DNA of 64,000 bases from Cryptomeria japonica (Eukaryota; Streptophyta; Pinopsida; Cupressales; Cupressaceae), in the NCBI RefSeq assembly GCF_030272615.1, contig NC_081405.1:605598177-605662176 (forward strand), in the 5' to 3' direction. Positions 9,445 through 21,489 of the stretch are shown piece after piece. The position numbers and the translations under genes were made by a program. The notes beneath the pieces are model-generated. The model was not told the origin of the DNA, ran no database searches, and worked only from the letters and a program-made list of their open reading frames with translations. Within the stretch, counting starts at the first letter, position 1, and each line of letters begins with the position of its first letter.

Positions 9445-12028
9445 TCAAATGGCACTTTGGCCAGATGTCGCTCCCCCACCACCCTCACCATCTCGTCAAG
9501 GAGCACTCATCACGCCACCATTGCTCTGACCCCTCTGAGACCACTTTGATCTCGCCTGCAGCATCCAAGAAAAGCTCATCACTCGCTGACTACTCGGTAC
9601 CACCTGCTCATATAATCCTCACAAGTAATCTATCTCCTTCTGAGCCCACAATATCTCCCTCAGCACCTCCCCAGTTAGACCTTGTCCTTGTACTCCTGCC
9701 ACAACTCACACTCTATCTTGCAGCTCCCTCACTCTATCCACTGCATCATCTCTCTCTCGCACAACTACAATCAACTTGGCCTCCCATGCAAAAAGATGGA
9801 CATCCCTGGCTGCAATCTCTGCATCTTTGTCCTCCAAATATGCCTTGGCTGCTGTCAAGCGATTTTGCAACCATAATATCACCACATCTCGTAGGTCTCC
9901 CTCTTCCCCACCTATGGCTCCTTGTCCCATCTCCATTGCCTCATCACCACCCTCTCCACCACCGACATCTCTCCCTCCTTTTCTCATTGCTCCCTATATC
10001 AGTGGACCCTGTGATAGTCATAAAGGTTTCCCACCTCTGCCTCTCTTTTGTAACCGTCCTCCACCTGCTCCACCTCCAAACCCACCTCCTCCACCCCCAC
10101 CACCTCCATCTCCTCCTCCTCCTCCAAAACCTCCCCCTCCTGCTCCACCTCTACCACCCCTGCCTAATCTCCTCTTGCTCCCCTATCATAGTGCTCTGCC
10201 ATCCTCAAACGATGGCATGGGCTCTGCGGGATCTGAGATCTGTGGAATCAGATGAGCGGCATGATACTATGTATACTCCTCTATCACCCCCGCATCTGCA
10301 ATATTTGGCCTCATCTGCCATGGTCTCAACTGTAATGTCCAAAAATCTGTAAGGGCCTGATCATAGGGAAAAATTGGCCCCCACTGAAATCTCTCCCGCA
10401 CTACCTATGCATACTCCCTTGAACCCCTCAGCATACTCTTCCTCCACCCAAACTATCTCATCACTCTCCCTAGGAACCATCTCTCCACAATATGGGATGT
10501 GTGACCAATAAAAAATTGATTCACATATACATATGGTAAGGCCTCTCCATCATCCTCCTAGGGCTCACAATCAGTGTACGACCTCCATATGACCCTATCT
10601 AAGTCATCTAATGCAAAATGCCAAAACTCCAACTTCCCCAAATTTGGCTGGGTCATCCTTTCTCCATACATAAATATATAGGGTTGATCTATAACTCTAA
10701 ATCTCATACACACCAACCGAGTGACTTGCAAGTGCTCCCAAGCCCAGATGTGTAACAAATTGATCCCTACACCTAGTGATCTACTCTCCCGACACACTGC
10801 CTTGTGCAAGTCCCTGTAGAGGTGTGCCAGCACACATGGACCCCATGCATAACAGGTCCCCTCTGTAACCATCTGCTCTAGCACCTGGCCCCAACCAATG
10901 GCCAATCCATAAGAATGTCAATCAGGGCAAAGCAAACCAATGACAATACCTACTAGCACTGATGGTAGTGGCTCATAGAGCGCTACTATGCCCTCCCAAG
11001 CCATGGATCCATCCTTAGTATATACATCCTCAGCAAAAATCCTTTGTAAGGCTGCTGTCCCCAAGTGATGATCATACGTCACAAGCTCCCCTCTGATCAA
11101 AATCTATAATATCTACCACACATCCTCCAAGGTAACCGACATCTCTCCCATCGCTGGATGAAACAATCATGTCTTGCTATGCCACTGCTTGGCTAGTGTT
11201 GTCAGCAGTCCGTGATTTGTTTGAATCATAGGCACATACATCATCCAGTATAATCCGGTCCCACTCACACAATCAATCTCCAACTCGGACAACTGCTCAC
11301 GTAGTTGTTGTGTCGCTTGATGTCTCTCTCGTATCTGCAAGATGAGTAGAACCTCCTACACTTATCAACAAATATCAGTTGTTTTGATACAAACTTGCTT
11401 AAGTTTCAACCTAGACTATCAACAGATACATTTTTATCAAGTATCTTCAGGTCAAGACAGGTAATCAATTATGGCAATCCTAGACTACAACAGGTATTTA
11501 TCACAATGACCTAGTCTCAACGGGACTTCTATGATTCATCAAAACAACAAATCAATCAATCAACACAAGCATCAAGTGATATTTTATTTAACACTGGGGA
11601 ATCTATCACAATCGCGCCACTCTACTAACAATAGCACTACAATTGAAGCACAAAAGTGCTAAAATAACAATAGCGCTACCAAAACTATACAATTGCACTA
11701 TTTCATAACAAACGCGCCACAACAATCACACAAAAGCACTAGAAATATGAAAGTGCTATACCTATGATACAACTACGCTACACTAACAAAAGCACTAAAC
11801 CGACTATACAAAAGTGTCATTGTAGCACAATAGTGCTACTTTAGGTGACAAAAGCGCTAAAACAAAGGTCTAGCGCTATTGTTTTCTTTGGACTTTGACA
11901 CCTGGAAAAACATGCTAAAAATGCATCAAAAGCAAAATTAAACATTTGTGTACTGGTGGTCCATAGTCCTCTGGCCGTTGGTATCGATGGATCCACTCTA
12001 GTCGGTGATCTTCTATAGGCACAACCAT
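9445..12028 (-). pseudogene. Plant mobile domain (PMD) protein, two exons, copy A
   Basis: Exon 1 (12028-11954, 25 codons) reads MVVPIEDHRLEWIHRYQRPE and on to the donor gtacac. Exon 2 (11355-9445) follows 'gtgtag' in phase 0. It contains the PMD signature (MYVPMIQTNHGLLTTLAKQW, GEMSVTLEDVW, then a Trp/Leu-rich segment with LLHIWAWEHLQVTR), a Gly-rich stretch read from the CCN-rich plus strand near 10010-10170, and a coiled coil with AAKAYLEDKDAEIAARD. The stop is at 9445-9447. In-frame stops are numerous (for example after LAKQWHSKT and at 10558-10560), so it is dead. PMD proteins occur as host genes and as cargo of gypsy and MULE elements. Here the gene lies antisense to the LTR at 12445, suggesting an accessory antisense gene of an LTR element. 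Copy B at 38746-39772 confirms the exon structure. Confidence 0.82.
11590..11875. repeat. Array of short 'agcgctac / aagtgctaaaa' motifs in PMD intron 1
   Basis: About a dozen spaced copies of a 10-15 bp motif (forms agcgcta, aagtgcta, aagcacta, cgcgccac) occur at roughly 20-25 bp spacing inside the 11356-11953 intron. The AGCGCT core is palindromic, so copies read similarly on both strands. Confidence 0.75.
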
Positions 12029-12444
12029 GATGACTGTTGCTCACTCCTTTGCCCAAGGTCACTATCAAAGCTCCAAACTGTCAGGGAGCTAGGTGCAAAT
12101 GAGGCAGTTTTACCCCTTCCCCTCCAATTATACACCCCCCAGCCCTAACCCTACTTCACCCCACTCACCGTTGTGGTCCCTATGAAATTTGGAAGCCTCT
12201 CATTTCTCCTTATTCACTCCGTCTTCTCCCGTTCTTTCGCCATTATTTCTAATTTCTTCTATTCTATCTCCCCCCAACTTCTTTCTCTTTTTCAAGAGAT
12301 CACCCAAGTTTTTGAAATTTTTTGGCCCATCTCTCGAGGGGGCATACCACCCATTAAATTAACATTTCCAGGGCATATTTCTCATACTTATCTTTCTTTC
12401 TTTGAAATGATGCAATAAACTGCACCGTCTCAAAGAGGGGCAAA
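12029..12444 (+). other. 3' untranslated part and polypurine tract of a plus-strand LTR element
   Basis: This holds pyrimidine-rich DNA, the block 'catctctcgagggggcata', then the polypurine tract 'tcaaagaggggcaaa' (12430-12444) immediately before the LTR. The same blocks in the same order precede the LTR at 40118, so the two loci carry 3' ends of related elements. Confidence 0.75.
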
Positions 12445-13850
12445 TGTAGACACTTAAATTTGTCCACTAAATTAAATAAAAAATTTAATATTTATTTGAT
12501 ACACTAATATTCCTCTATTAATTAAATTCACATTTAATTAAGTGATTCAACCCCCATTCTGCTATTTTGATTAAATAAATTACATAAATTTATTTAAATT
12601 AAAATCGCTATCTATAACCCAGTTTTTAAATAAATCTAATTTATTTAATTTCCCTCATTCCTCTCATTTAAATAACTCAACATTTATTTAAAAACACAAA
12701 TCAAATTTCCCTTTTAAATAAATCAATATTTATTTAAAATCTCATCCCACTTGCATTTTCCTACAAATACAAGTTGCACAAATAAATAGATTTTATTTCT
12801 AAATAAAATCTTATTTTCTCTCACCGACCAAACCCACTTGCCTACTAACTTCCTTCTAAATTCTTCTAACCCCCTCTAATTAGCCTAATCCCCATCTCTA
12901 ATCATTTGCACATTCCCAAACAAAGGTCACTTCTCAAAAATGTCTCAAAGTCTTTGAAATGCATTAGAGGCTTTTATTCTTCAACAAGTTAACCCCCAAA
13001 GTCTTTTAAAGTCTTTATGGCTCTTACATAACCATTAATGGTTAACTCAACTTACCCACATGGTTAGAGACTTTCCCTCTAACTCAACCCTCATTTAACT
13101 CATGGGTCTCTTCAAGTATTCATTGATTTGACCATGATTATCTCCATTAACATAAAAGCATTACCCTTGGATAAAAGCTTTATCCACTAACTCAAGCCTA
13201 ACCAAATCCTCCTAGGGTAACTCTCATGGCTCCTCAGGCACTTATTCCCTCTCCTCTCAAGTCTAACCAAACCCTCCTAGGGTAACCCTCATGTCTCCTC
13301 AAGCATTAAATTCTTATTCCCTCTCCTCTCAAGCCATCTCATGTTGACACTTGTCATCATGGGATTGGGTTGAAATCCATCACATGGATCACAAACTCAT
13401 CAATCCTAGCCCTTCACAAGCTCACTCAATATGGGTCATTCAATCAACATTTTTTCCTATAAAAGGACCTCATTTCTCAAGAAAAGGAGGAAGCATTTTG
13501 CATTGTTATTATACTTGTATTTTCATAGAGCTTTTTCATAGAAATCTTAGTTTAAACATTTGCATAAGCAATAGATTTTAGATCATCTTTCAACCACTTT
13601 CAAATGTTCATGTCATCCGTGGTTTTATGCTAAAGGCTAAGAGCTACTTACAATCACCCATTTGGATCTTGGAGAGGAGAAGAACAAGGGAGAAACATCT
13701 ATGAGCCTTTTTGGGAGCATCTTGGGGAGTCTTCTTTCTCTCTTTCATTTGTGTATGCTTTTCATTGTTTTCTTTATATCTCTCTTGGTATGCATCTTAA
13801 GGTTTTTGAGTTCATTTGTATTTAGTTTTGGTTGGAACTAATCTATTAAT
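12445..13850 (+). mobile_element. 3' LTR of a PMD-bearing gypsy-type element, copy A
   Basis: The LTR starts TGTAGACACTTAAATTTG directly after the polypurine tract. Its first 350 bp are a run of TTTAAATAAAT-type palindromes, as in the LTRs at 40118 and 18652-19798. The right end is not fixed: no second copy lies in the window and no TSD was found, so 13850 is approximate. No gag or pol is seen to the left on the plus strand, so the element is truncated or non-autonomous. Confidence 0.65.
13459..13466 (+). promoter_or_regulatory. Candidate TATA box of LTR copy A
   Basis: TATAAAAG lies about 1.0 kb into the LTR on the plus strand, matching the LTR orientation. It is a sequence match only. Confidence 0.45.
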
Positions 13851-15031
13851 GTTTGAACTTGTGTTTGTGCCTTGTGCCCCTTTTGCCTTTCATCAGTAAC
13901 TTAGAAAGGTCCAAAGCCGCTAAGAAAACTATCGAATGTCTAAGTCTATTCTTCTTAGATAAAATCATACTAGTCATTTTAATGTTAGGAAAAACAACCA
14001 ATGATTCAGTAGGGAGACACTTACCTCTTCCTCTATCATCATCACTATTGCTCTCCTTCACATCCTTGGTGAGAAATTTGGTTCCTTTGAGGAGGCATGA
14101 TTTTCAACCACCGCATACTTGAAAGATTTAACCCTAACTTCTCCCGAACCAATACCAAAATTAGTTCCATTTCTTGGTGGTAACGAGCTCATAAAACTAG
14201 GTATGCACAAGCAAACATTAATTATAGCATCGAGAAATCAAGGTCATTCGACCCAAGCCTACGTGAGGAAATCCTCCCATGTCCAGTCAGTCACCTAGTA
14301 CAGAAGTCCTAAAGGCCTTGATCACCCAAGTTGCAGACCCTTCACTTCCTGTCTCCTGTGAATTTTATTATAAAAATATGATATTTATATAAATTTGAAC
14401 TAATGGGTATTGATTAGATTTTGGATTATTGAACTTTGATTTTTAAAGCTTGTTGGAGGCCCTCTAAAGGAGATTATGTTTTATGAGTGGTTTTTGGGCT
14501 TTTTTTGGAAAAATGAAAAGTGGAATTTGGATGTTATGAGTTGATATTATGATGTGGGATAATGGATAATGTGTATGGAATTTTGTTCTTAGGATAAAAT
14601 TTGATTTGTACCATGATGTTTTGGATAATCGGGCATATGGGCAATATGGTGATTAGTGGCATTATGAGACTTTGTATTGTGAAAAATGATAAGACATTGG
14701 ACAATGGTGTCTTGAGATTGGAATTGGAAACATGTCAAAGTGGCAAGTGAATTGTGGTATTTTATTTTATTTTTATGCTTTATTTAATTAAATGGGATGA
14801 GCCTAGGATTAGGTAATTTAGTAGGTCTAGGAAGTGGCTCCCACTCATGTCCTCATCTCATAAGTGGCACATTGGGAATCATGTTTGGGAAATATCTTAA
14901 TCAAGTAGAAATTTAATTAAAACTTCAGTTGGGAATAAATATTAAGTAAGATAATTGGTGCCAAAATCATGCTTGTTTTCTAGTATGAGGATAAGGATGT
15001 CTAGGGAAGGCATGTCCACACATAGAGCATT
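13851..15031. other. No gene recognised
   Basis: This includes the undetermined end of LTR copy A and AT/G-rich DNA up to the outer LTR element. A short frame near 13853-14122 shows no domain. This DNA is probably the older host sequence that continues after 44586. Confidence 0.4.
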
Positions 15032-15036
15032 GGGAC

Positions 15037-15260
15037 TATAAAGTGGAAAATTGGATCCTAGTGACTCCCCACCTAGGAGAGAGAAAGGAAGCCACTAGGA
15101 TGATTTTCACTTGGAAAGGAACTTTACATTCAAACGAGGGGCTTGAATCCACTAGATCCAAATCTGAGAGAAACAAGGCTGGGAATTATGAGTGGATTGC
15201 AAGCGGTTGATGTGTGATTTACCCTCTTTTGTAAATGAGAAAGTTGACTTGTTAACTATG

Positions 15261-15300
<40 letters not shown>

Positions 15301-16281
15301 TCAAATGAGGAGCTACGAGTTTGGGATCGCACTGTAACTTTGGATCTAAGATAATTAGACTAATACGGATCTGTCATTCAAATTTGCAGAAAAGTTATCG
15401 GGACTACGGTGGGAATTTACATGGTCCTCCACAAAATCCACGAAATGAAAAGGGTTCTTCCATCTCTGCAAATGAAGCCCAAACCTAAAATTATAGTTGT
15501 GCACCTGTAACCTACACACAGAAAAGAGAGGGAGGATGGTTGTGGATAGGGTTTTTCCTCAGTCAAACCCTGGTTGAGGAATCAACCTTGAAAGAAAGTA
15601 ATTGCAAATGTTTGAATGTAAACAATGGAAATGTATACCTTGTAGATCTGCAACTTGTTGATGATGATTGCTTTGCTTCTTGAATGTAACCGTAAATATC
15701 GTATGGAATGGCATGTAACATGACAAAACCCTAACACACACACACATGCTTGGAAATGAATGTTGTAATGTTTCTCTAATGGATGAATGAAGAAGACTTG
15801 AATGCTTGAATTCTTGATGATGGCATTGAAATCTTGTATCTTCTTCGTATACACCTTATCTATCCATCTTTTGTCCATCCATCCATGGATGAGGGTATTG
15901 AATTCCTTTTTATACATGCCTCAAGGATTAACTTTCAACCACCGAAGCCTGACAAAGAGGAATTACAAACCCTAAAGACAAATTGTGCATAGGAGATCGG
16001 GCAGGGCCACCCTAAAAGGTGGGGACAAGGGCGCCACGCCCCTATCCTAGGGAGACAGGGGTGCCACAACCTTGTCTTAGGGGGGGAAGGGGAACCATGC
16101 CCTTGTCCTGCCCCATTTTGGGGCCTAAACAGGGTTTAGAGAAAACACAGGACATGAAGGAGAAAGAGTGAAGGGTTGAAAATATAGAAATAGGTCTCGG
16201 TTAAGGAAGGAGATGTCGTCACTAAGCTGAGGACCCCAAATGTGGTTAAAATTGTAGGGGTCACAATTTTATGACACTACA
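15037..16281 (-). repeat. 3' LTR of the outer element
   Basis: This aligns along its length with 43382-44580. It carries a (GA)n expansion near 15269-15295 that the other LTR largely lacks. A TATAAAAAGG box lies at 15905-15914 on the minus strand. The polypurine tract AAAGTGGGGGCTAAA abuts it at 16282-16296. Its outer terminus reads tata where the inner ends keep tgta. Confidence 0.9.
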
Positions 16282-18651
16282 TTTAGCCCCCACTTTAGCA
16301 GGAGTATGGCTTATGCCACTATTGTCGGTAAAGTAGAAGAAAGAGAGAGATGGAGATGAGGAACCCAAAGCAATACCATAAGGAGTATAAAACACCACTA
16401 ATACTAAGCAGAAAAAATCCCCTGATCTTAGGCTCTTAACTCACACCAACATATGCAAGAGCACACAAAACAAAAAGGCACAAGACATACAAAACAAAGA
16501 TAAAGCGCAAAAATACATGACAAGAACATGACACAAGATGACAAACTAACTAGTCGAAGAGATCTCGAGCTCAAATGTCTCAACAACTAATCAAGACACA
16601 AAGACCAATTCCATCACATAAACATGAGTGATCACATAAAAGAGAAAATCTGACATCATCCATGAACTATCAATAGTAAAACTATGAGTTCATGAGAGGA
16701 AGAAAAGAGAGAAAATGAATACACACCTTGGTGATCCATGAGAAGAAAGGCGAAGAAGAAAGAAACCATGGACATCTCACCCCTAAAACTAGGTGATCCA
16801 TGGAGAGAAGGACATGGAAAATCTCGCCCCTAGAGCCTGTCTAGGTGATCCATGTAAAGAGAGAGAGTGAGAACACCATTAGTTCCACTCAACCTCATTC
16901 GCGTGTGTGCAAGTGAGGTTCGAAGCACCTCATAGGAGTTTATGGTCGAGTACACTACAACCTGTATAGAATGTATAGTACAAGTGTCAAGAAAGGTGTG
17001 ATATCTTGCTTTAAGAGTCTGTGCTTTGGTTCTGAGAATAATCACCCCACATAAAATAAAATTGGCGTCATCTCACTCTAAGAGACCGTGCTTTGATTCT
17101 AAGAAAGACCCATTGTACAAGAGAAAAGTGACGACATCTTTTTTTAAGAGGTTTCCCTCTGGTTCCAAGAATACCTCATTGTACAAGACAAGAAGAAGTG
17201 AAGACATCTCACTCTAAGAGACCGTGCTCTGGTTCTAAGAATGACCCACTGTACAAAAAGTGACGACATTTTTCTCTAAGAGGTTTACCTCTAGTTCCAA
17301 GAATGTCCCACTATTCAATGCCTGAGAGAAGTATGGTAAAAAGGAGCAGTGTGGGTGCCCCCCCCCCCCCTTAAGATGTCAACATAGGTTGATCTTAATA
17401 TCTTAAGGAAATCAGAACAAGTATACCTACCTTCATCACAAAGAATATATCCATTATTCAACGATGTCATAAATCCAAGCAAGAGAGGGAATACTCTTAA
17501 AGAAAGGATAAGATAGTTGAAAAGAGATATCTTGTTGTAAGTGTAAAGGTGATCCTTGGAGGAGATAGATCTTTGTTCAAAAGACATCTACCCCCAAGAG
17601 GAGTTATCTTAGACATATATAACATCTTCTAGAACAAGAAAAGGAAAGAACGAGAATAAATTCCTTCCTCCTATTTCTAGGTGAAACGGGTTCTTGATGA
17701 GGGATGACTCACGTTTATCCCCTAGAGGGATGGTTGGATTTATCATAGATGTACATTACCAAGTGTAAAAAGAGGTCATAGTCAAGGATTAACACTTCTT
17801 GTGTAAGAGAGAATCCTTAAGCCAATAGCCAACAATTCTACACAAGGAATGGCATCAAGTAATAGAACTCACATCATACACTTAATAGGGTAAAGTGGAT
17901 CCCTAGAGAAAGAGAGGGAAGGATCATTTCCCACCAAGCTAAGGGACAATGAGAAGAGCTTACACAACTTACTAGAGAGAGATTAAACATAAGAAAAATG
18001 TGCAATGAACTTACATGAACACATGCAAGAAAAGACATGAGTAAATGTAAAATACATGTCTCAAGAAGTGATAATCTTCGAAAAGAAGAGAGAAAAAGAA
18101 TTGTATATTCCCCAAGGGGGATTAGTCATAAAAGTATACCATTGTAAGAAATTATAATCACATATGAAAAAATGCAGCCACTAAAGGAAATAATGATAAG
18201 AAAGAAAAGGGAAAGGAGTTAAAAATCCTTGCCCCCCAAGTGAGAATAACAAAGAGAAACATTACACATGTTCAGATGGTGATTAGTTTCAAGTGATATG
18301 TCATCCTAGTGGAACAAAATCCTTTCAAGGAAGTGATACATGCTTCTCAAGAGATCGGTCCCTACTAAGGGGCATATCATTCTTGTGAATAATCAAAACC
18401 ATAGAAGAGGTAAGATTTCAAAGAGAATTAAGGAAAGAGAAGAAGTGCAGTACTCATTAAAGATGCCCCTCCCCAAGTAAAGAGGAAAACCAAAGAACAA
18501 TTATATGCTCACTTAAGAATAACCCTGTGCAATAAAAGAGATTTCCTCATGAATAATGCACAAAGATAGAGATAAATGCATGGAAAGAAGAAGAAAAATG
18601 GACTTCATGTAGTTGCCCCAAAGTATGTTAAAGTGAAACAATACCACCACT
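16282..18651 (-). other. Outer element, internal region next to the 3' LTR
   Basis: A-rich sequence with no recognisable coding domain on either strand, a poly-C run at about 17360-17370 and the tandem units listed separately. Probably non-coding internal sequence of a non-autonomous element. Confidence 0.6.
17000..17310. repeat. About five tandem units with 'ctctaagagaccgtgct'
   Basis: Units of roughly 60-75 bp repeat the order 'gacatctc.ctctaagag', 'ctctggttc.aagaat' and 'ccactgtacaa'. Two slightly different unit types alternate ('gagaccgtgct' and 'gaggtttccct'), which points to a dimeric higher-order repeat. Confidence 0.8.
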
Positions 18652-19798
18652 TGTCATGCCTATGAAGTGTGATATCTACAGCTACAAAACAAACACTCAA
18701 TAGATCATTACAAGCATGGTTAGCAAATAATAAGAAAATAAAGATGAACTATGACAAAGCAACCTATCGCCTCCTTAGAGATGCAAGTTTGCTCTCAGAT
18801 CTGGATAAGCAATTCCAGTGACTTGACTACACCTAGATGGAGGGTTTGAAATGATAATGATATGCAATGATGAGATTGATTATGCTAGATTGATCCAAGA
18901 GACTAATTAAGCTAATTATATGCATGATTAAGCTATGATGATGATGCAATTAAGCTAGAAAAGAGATTGATTAAGCTACATGATTCAACAATTATGCTAG
19001 AAAATGATCAAATTAAGCTAATGCAATTGCCTACAACAATAATTCTCAAATGATATGCCTATAGTAACAATGCCTAAATTGATAATGAGATGGGATCCTT
19101 TGTACTCCAAAATGGGGGATATTTATAAGATTTCCAAGGCTAGGGGTGAGGTGGTAGGAATCAATGGTCAAGATTGAGTCTGAAGATATCAAGGGTGAAA
19201 TTGGAGGAGGTTGGAGAAGAGGTTGGAGGAAGGGACACTTGTCATCTCTATGGTGACAAGTGTCAAGAAGCCTTTCTCATAAAAGGGAAAGTGTCCAAGG
19301 GAGGAGACATGTGTCCAAAGTTCCATATGTCTCAAGGGAAGAATATCCACACCATAAGAGGTTAGGATAAGGAGGTTAGGATGTGCAAGATAGGATAGGG
19401 TTAGGAAAACCCAAGGTTAGGTGGAATGGGTTAGGTTAGAGGGGTGGTTAGGTTAGGTGGTTAGAAGTTAGGAGGCATGTGGGTAATTTGACTTTAAAAA
19501 TTCAAATAATAGGAAAAGACTAATTAATTTTCAACAACTCATAAAATGATTTGTTTTAATTAATTAGGGGATTAGAAGAATTGATTGAAATGGGGGGAGG
19601 ATTAATTAATTTGAATTAATTAATCAAAGGGGACTATTGAAATGAACCTATTGAATAAATCCTTAGATTTATTAATAAGTATATGAAAGGGAGAATTTAA
19701 TCAAATTACCTAATGAATTCAATTAAATTAGGAAGGGGGATTAATTAAATAATTGCTTATTTAATTAATTATCTCCAAACCATTTTTAGGTGTATACA
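18652..19798 (-). repeat. 3' LTR of the Tat element
   Basis: Homologous to 38125-38645 plus 40901-41243. TATAAATA at 19120-19127 (minus strand) is a plausible promoter box; the same site in the other LTR is altered. The U3 part (19500-19790) is filled with TTAATTAA and ATTTAAAT-type palindromes. Confidence 0.9.
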
Positions 19799-21370
19799 TT
19801 TTGTCCCTCTTTGAAGTGAGGTGTGATGACGCGTTGATTCAAAGAATAATCTCATTTTGATGATGATATTGGTTCGATAGGATTCCCTAAACATTGATTG
19901 ATAAATTGCGGTATGATGATGCCCCCTCGGGAGATCAATTGAGATAATTGATTTTGGAGCGTATGAATGTTTTTTGCGAAATTGATATCCCGATTATAAA
20001 TGATTTGATTTCTGCAACTATGGTTGATGAAAATGCGAGTTCTATGATCACGGTGATGTGGTTCTTGATTATTGATAAAGTTTATTAATTAGATTGATAA
20101 GATCGAGATTCAGTCTGGTTTCAGGAATGACACCTCCTGTATAAGACAAAGATGATCAAAGCGTCTGGTTTTGAGAATGATATATCCTATATAAGACATG
20201 ATCAAAATATCTGGTTCCAGGAAAGATACATCATGTATAAGACATGATAGAATTGATTTAGATATGATCGATTGATAGAATTGATAAGGTTGATTGGATA
20301 AAGAACTGACAAATTTGTTGATATCAAGTTGCAGAAAGATTTGGATATGCTGATGTTGGTTCGGTTGAGGGAATAACATTAAATTTTTGATGGGTCGACA
20401 ATATCTAGAGAGAGATGATTCATTAGTCTAATTGCGTATATACTTATGATGATACCTTGATGATTCCTCCAATAGATTTAACCTTGGATAGAATGAGCAT
20501 GCGGGATCCCATGCAAGAATAAAATGCAAGCTAAATGCAAAGCTACGACCGGACCAGTCACTGGTTTATTGTGTTTTGTCATCATTGAGCTTTTTAAAAT
20601 GTGGGGAGTGAGTACAAACATCGATGATATAATTAAACCATGATGACCTGAGCACTACTTTCCTAGATTTTGATATTACAAGTTAGCACAAGCATCAAGG
20701 TATAATTGAACCAAGATGACCTGAGTGTTCCATGCATAAAATAGGCAGTATTAACCATTTCAATACGCAAATCGAAAATGTCTTCAATGATACTCCAATG
20801 ATCATGTCCTGAGACAAATTTTCACATATTAATGATTAATTTACAAATAGAAGACAAGAAAAATATCATGTTCCTTCCTTGTTCCTTGTCAAAGACATCC
20901 TGGAGTCACTCAGAAATCATGATAGAGAAAATCAAGACAGAAAATTTGAACAATCATGTTAAAATTATTATCCAAAAGATATCATCTATTGAAAGGTGTG
21001 TAAATGTGCTTAGACTGACATGCGATAGTTTGATGGTTGACAATTTGATCTCGTGTTCAATGTTGGATGTGTCTCAGTTTTCGCTTGATAATAGTTGCCT
21101 GACTATGGTTTTTCCTGTTTGATTAAGCTCAAAATGATTGAAAATTTTGCCCCCAGCTAGGTGCAAGATTTTGCCCCAAGCCTAGAAAAAATTTGGTATG
21201 ATATACCCAATGATCCAAACCATGGCGAGAAGCCACTCGGGATGCTTGTGTATGTACAAAGGCTTTATTGTGGATATGAACGACGCTGATGGAAAAGAAT
21301 GCAAGTGGAAGGATGCATGAACTAATAGATGGAAGAGCTAGCAGACAGATAGTGCCTGTTTGCCAGGTTT
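19799..21370 (-). other. Tat element 3' untranslated region with polypurine tract
   Basis: The tract TTCAAAGAGGGACAAAA (19799-19815, minus) abuts the LTR. The rest is non-coding apart from short chance frames, and includes the three-unit repeat at 20114-20255. Confidence 0.75.
20114..20255. repeat. Three tandem units of 46-50 bp
   Basis: 'tctggtt..gaatgatac' and 'cctgtataagacatgatca' repeat with starts at 20114, 20164 and 20210. Confidence 0.8.
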
Positions 21371-21489
21371 TCACCATCTATTCTTATTGCAGTTTTTCTC
21401 ATATTTGATTTTTTTTTCTGTTTTTTTGTTGTTTTTGGATTTTTCTGCTTTTTCATTGTTTTTAGATTTTTCCTCTTTTTCACTGTTTT

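Noticed and set aside
9465-10352. Long plus-strand proline-rich open frame
   Set aside because: It is the antisense of the Gly-rich part of the PMD exon. The minus-strand frame has the PMD and coiled-coil motifs and matches copy B, so the plus frame is a shadow.
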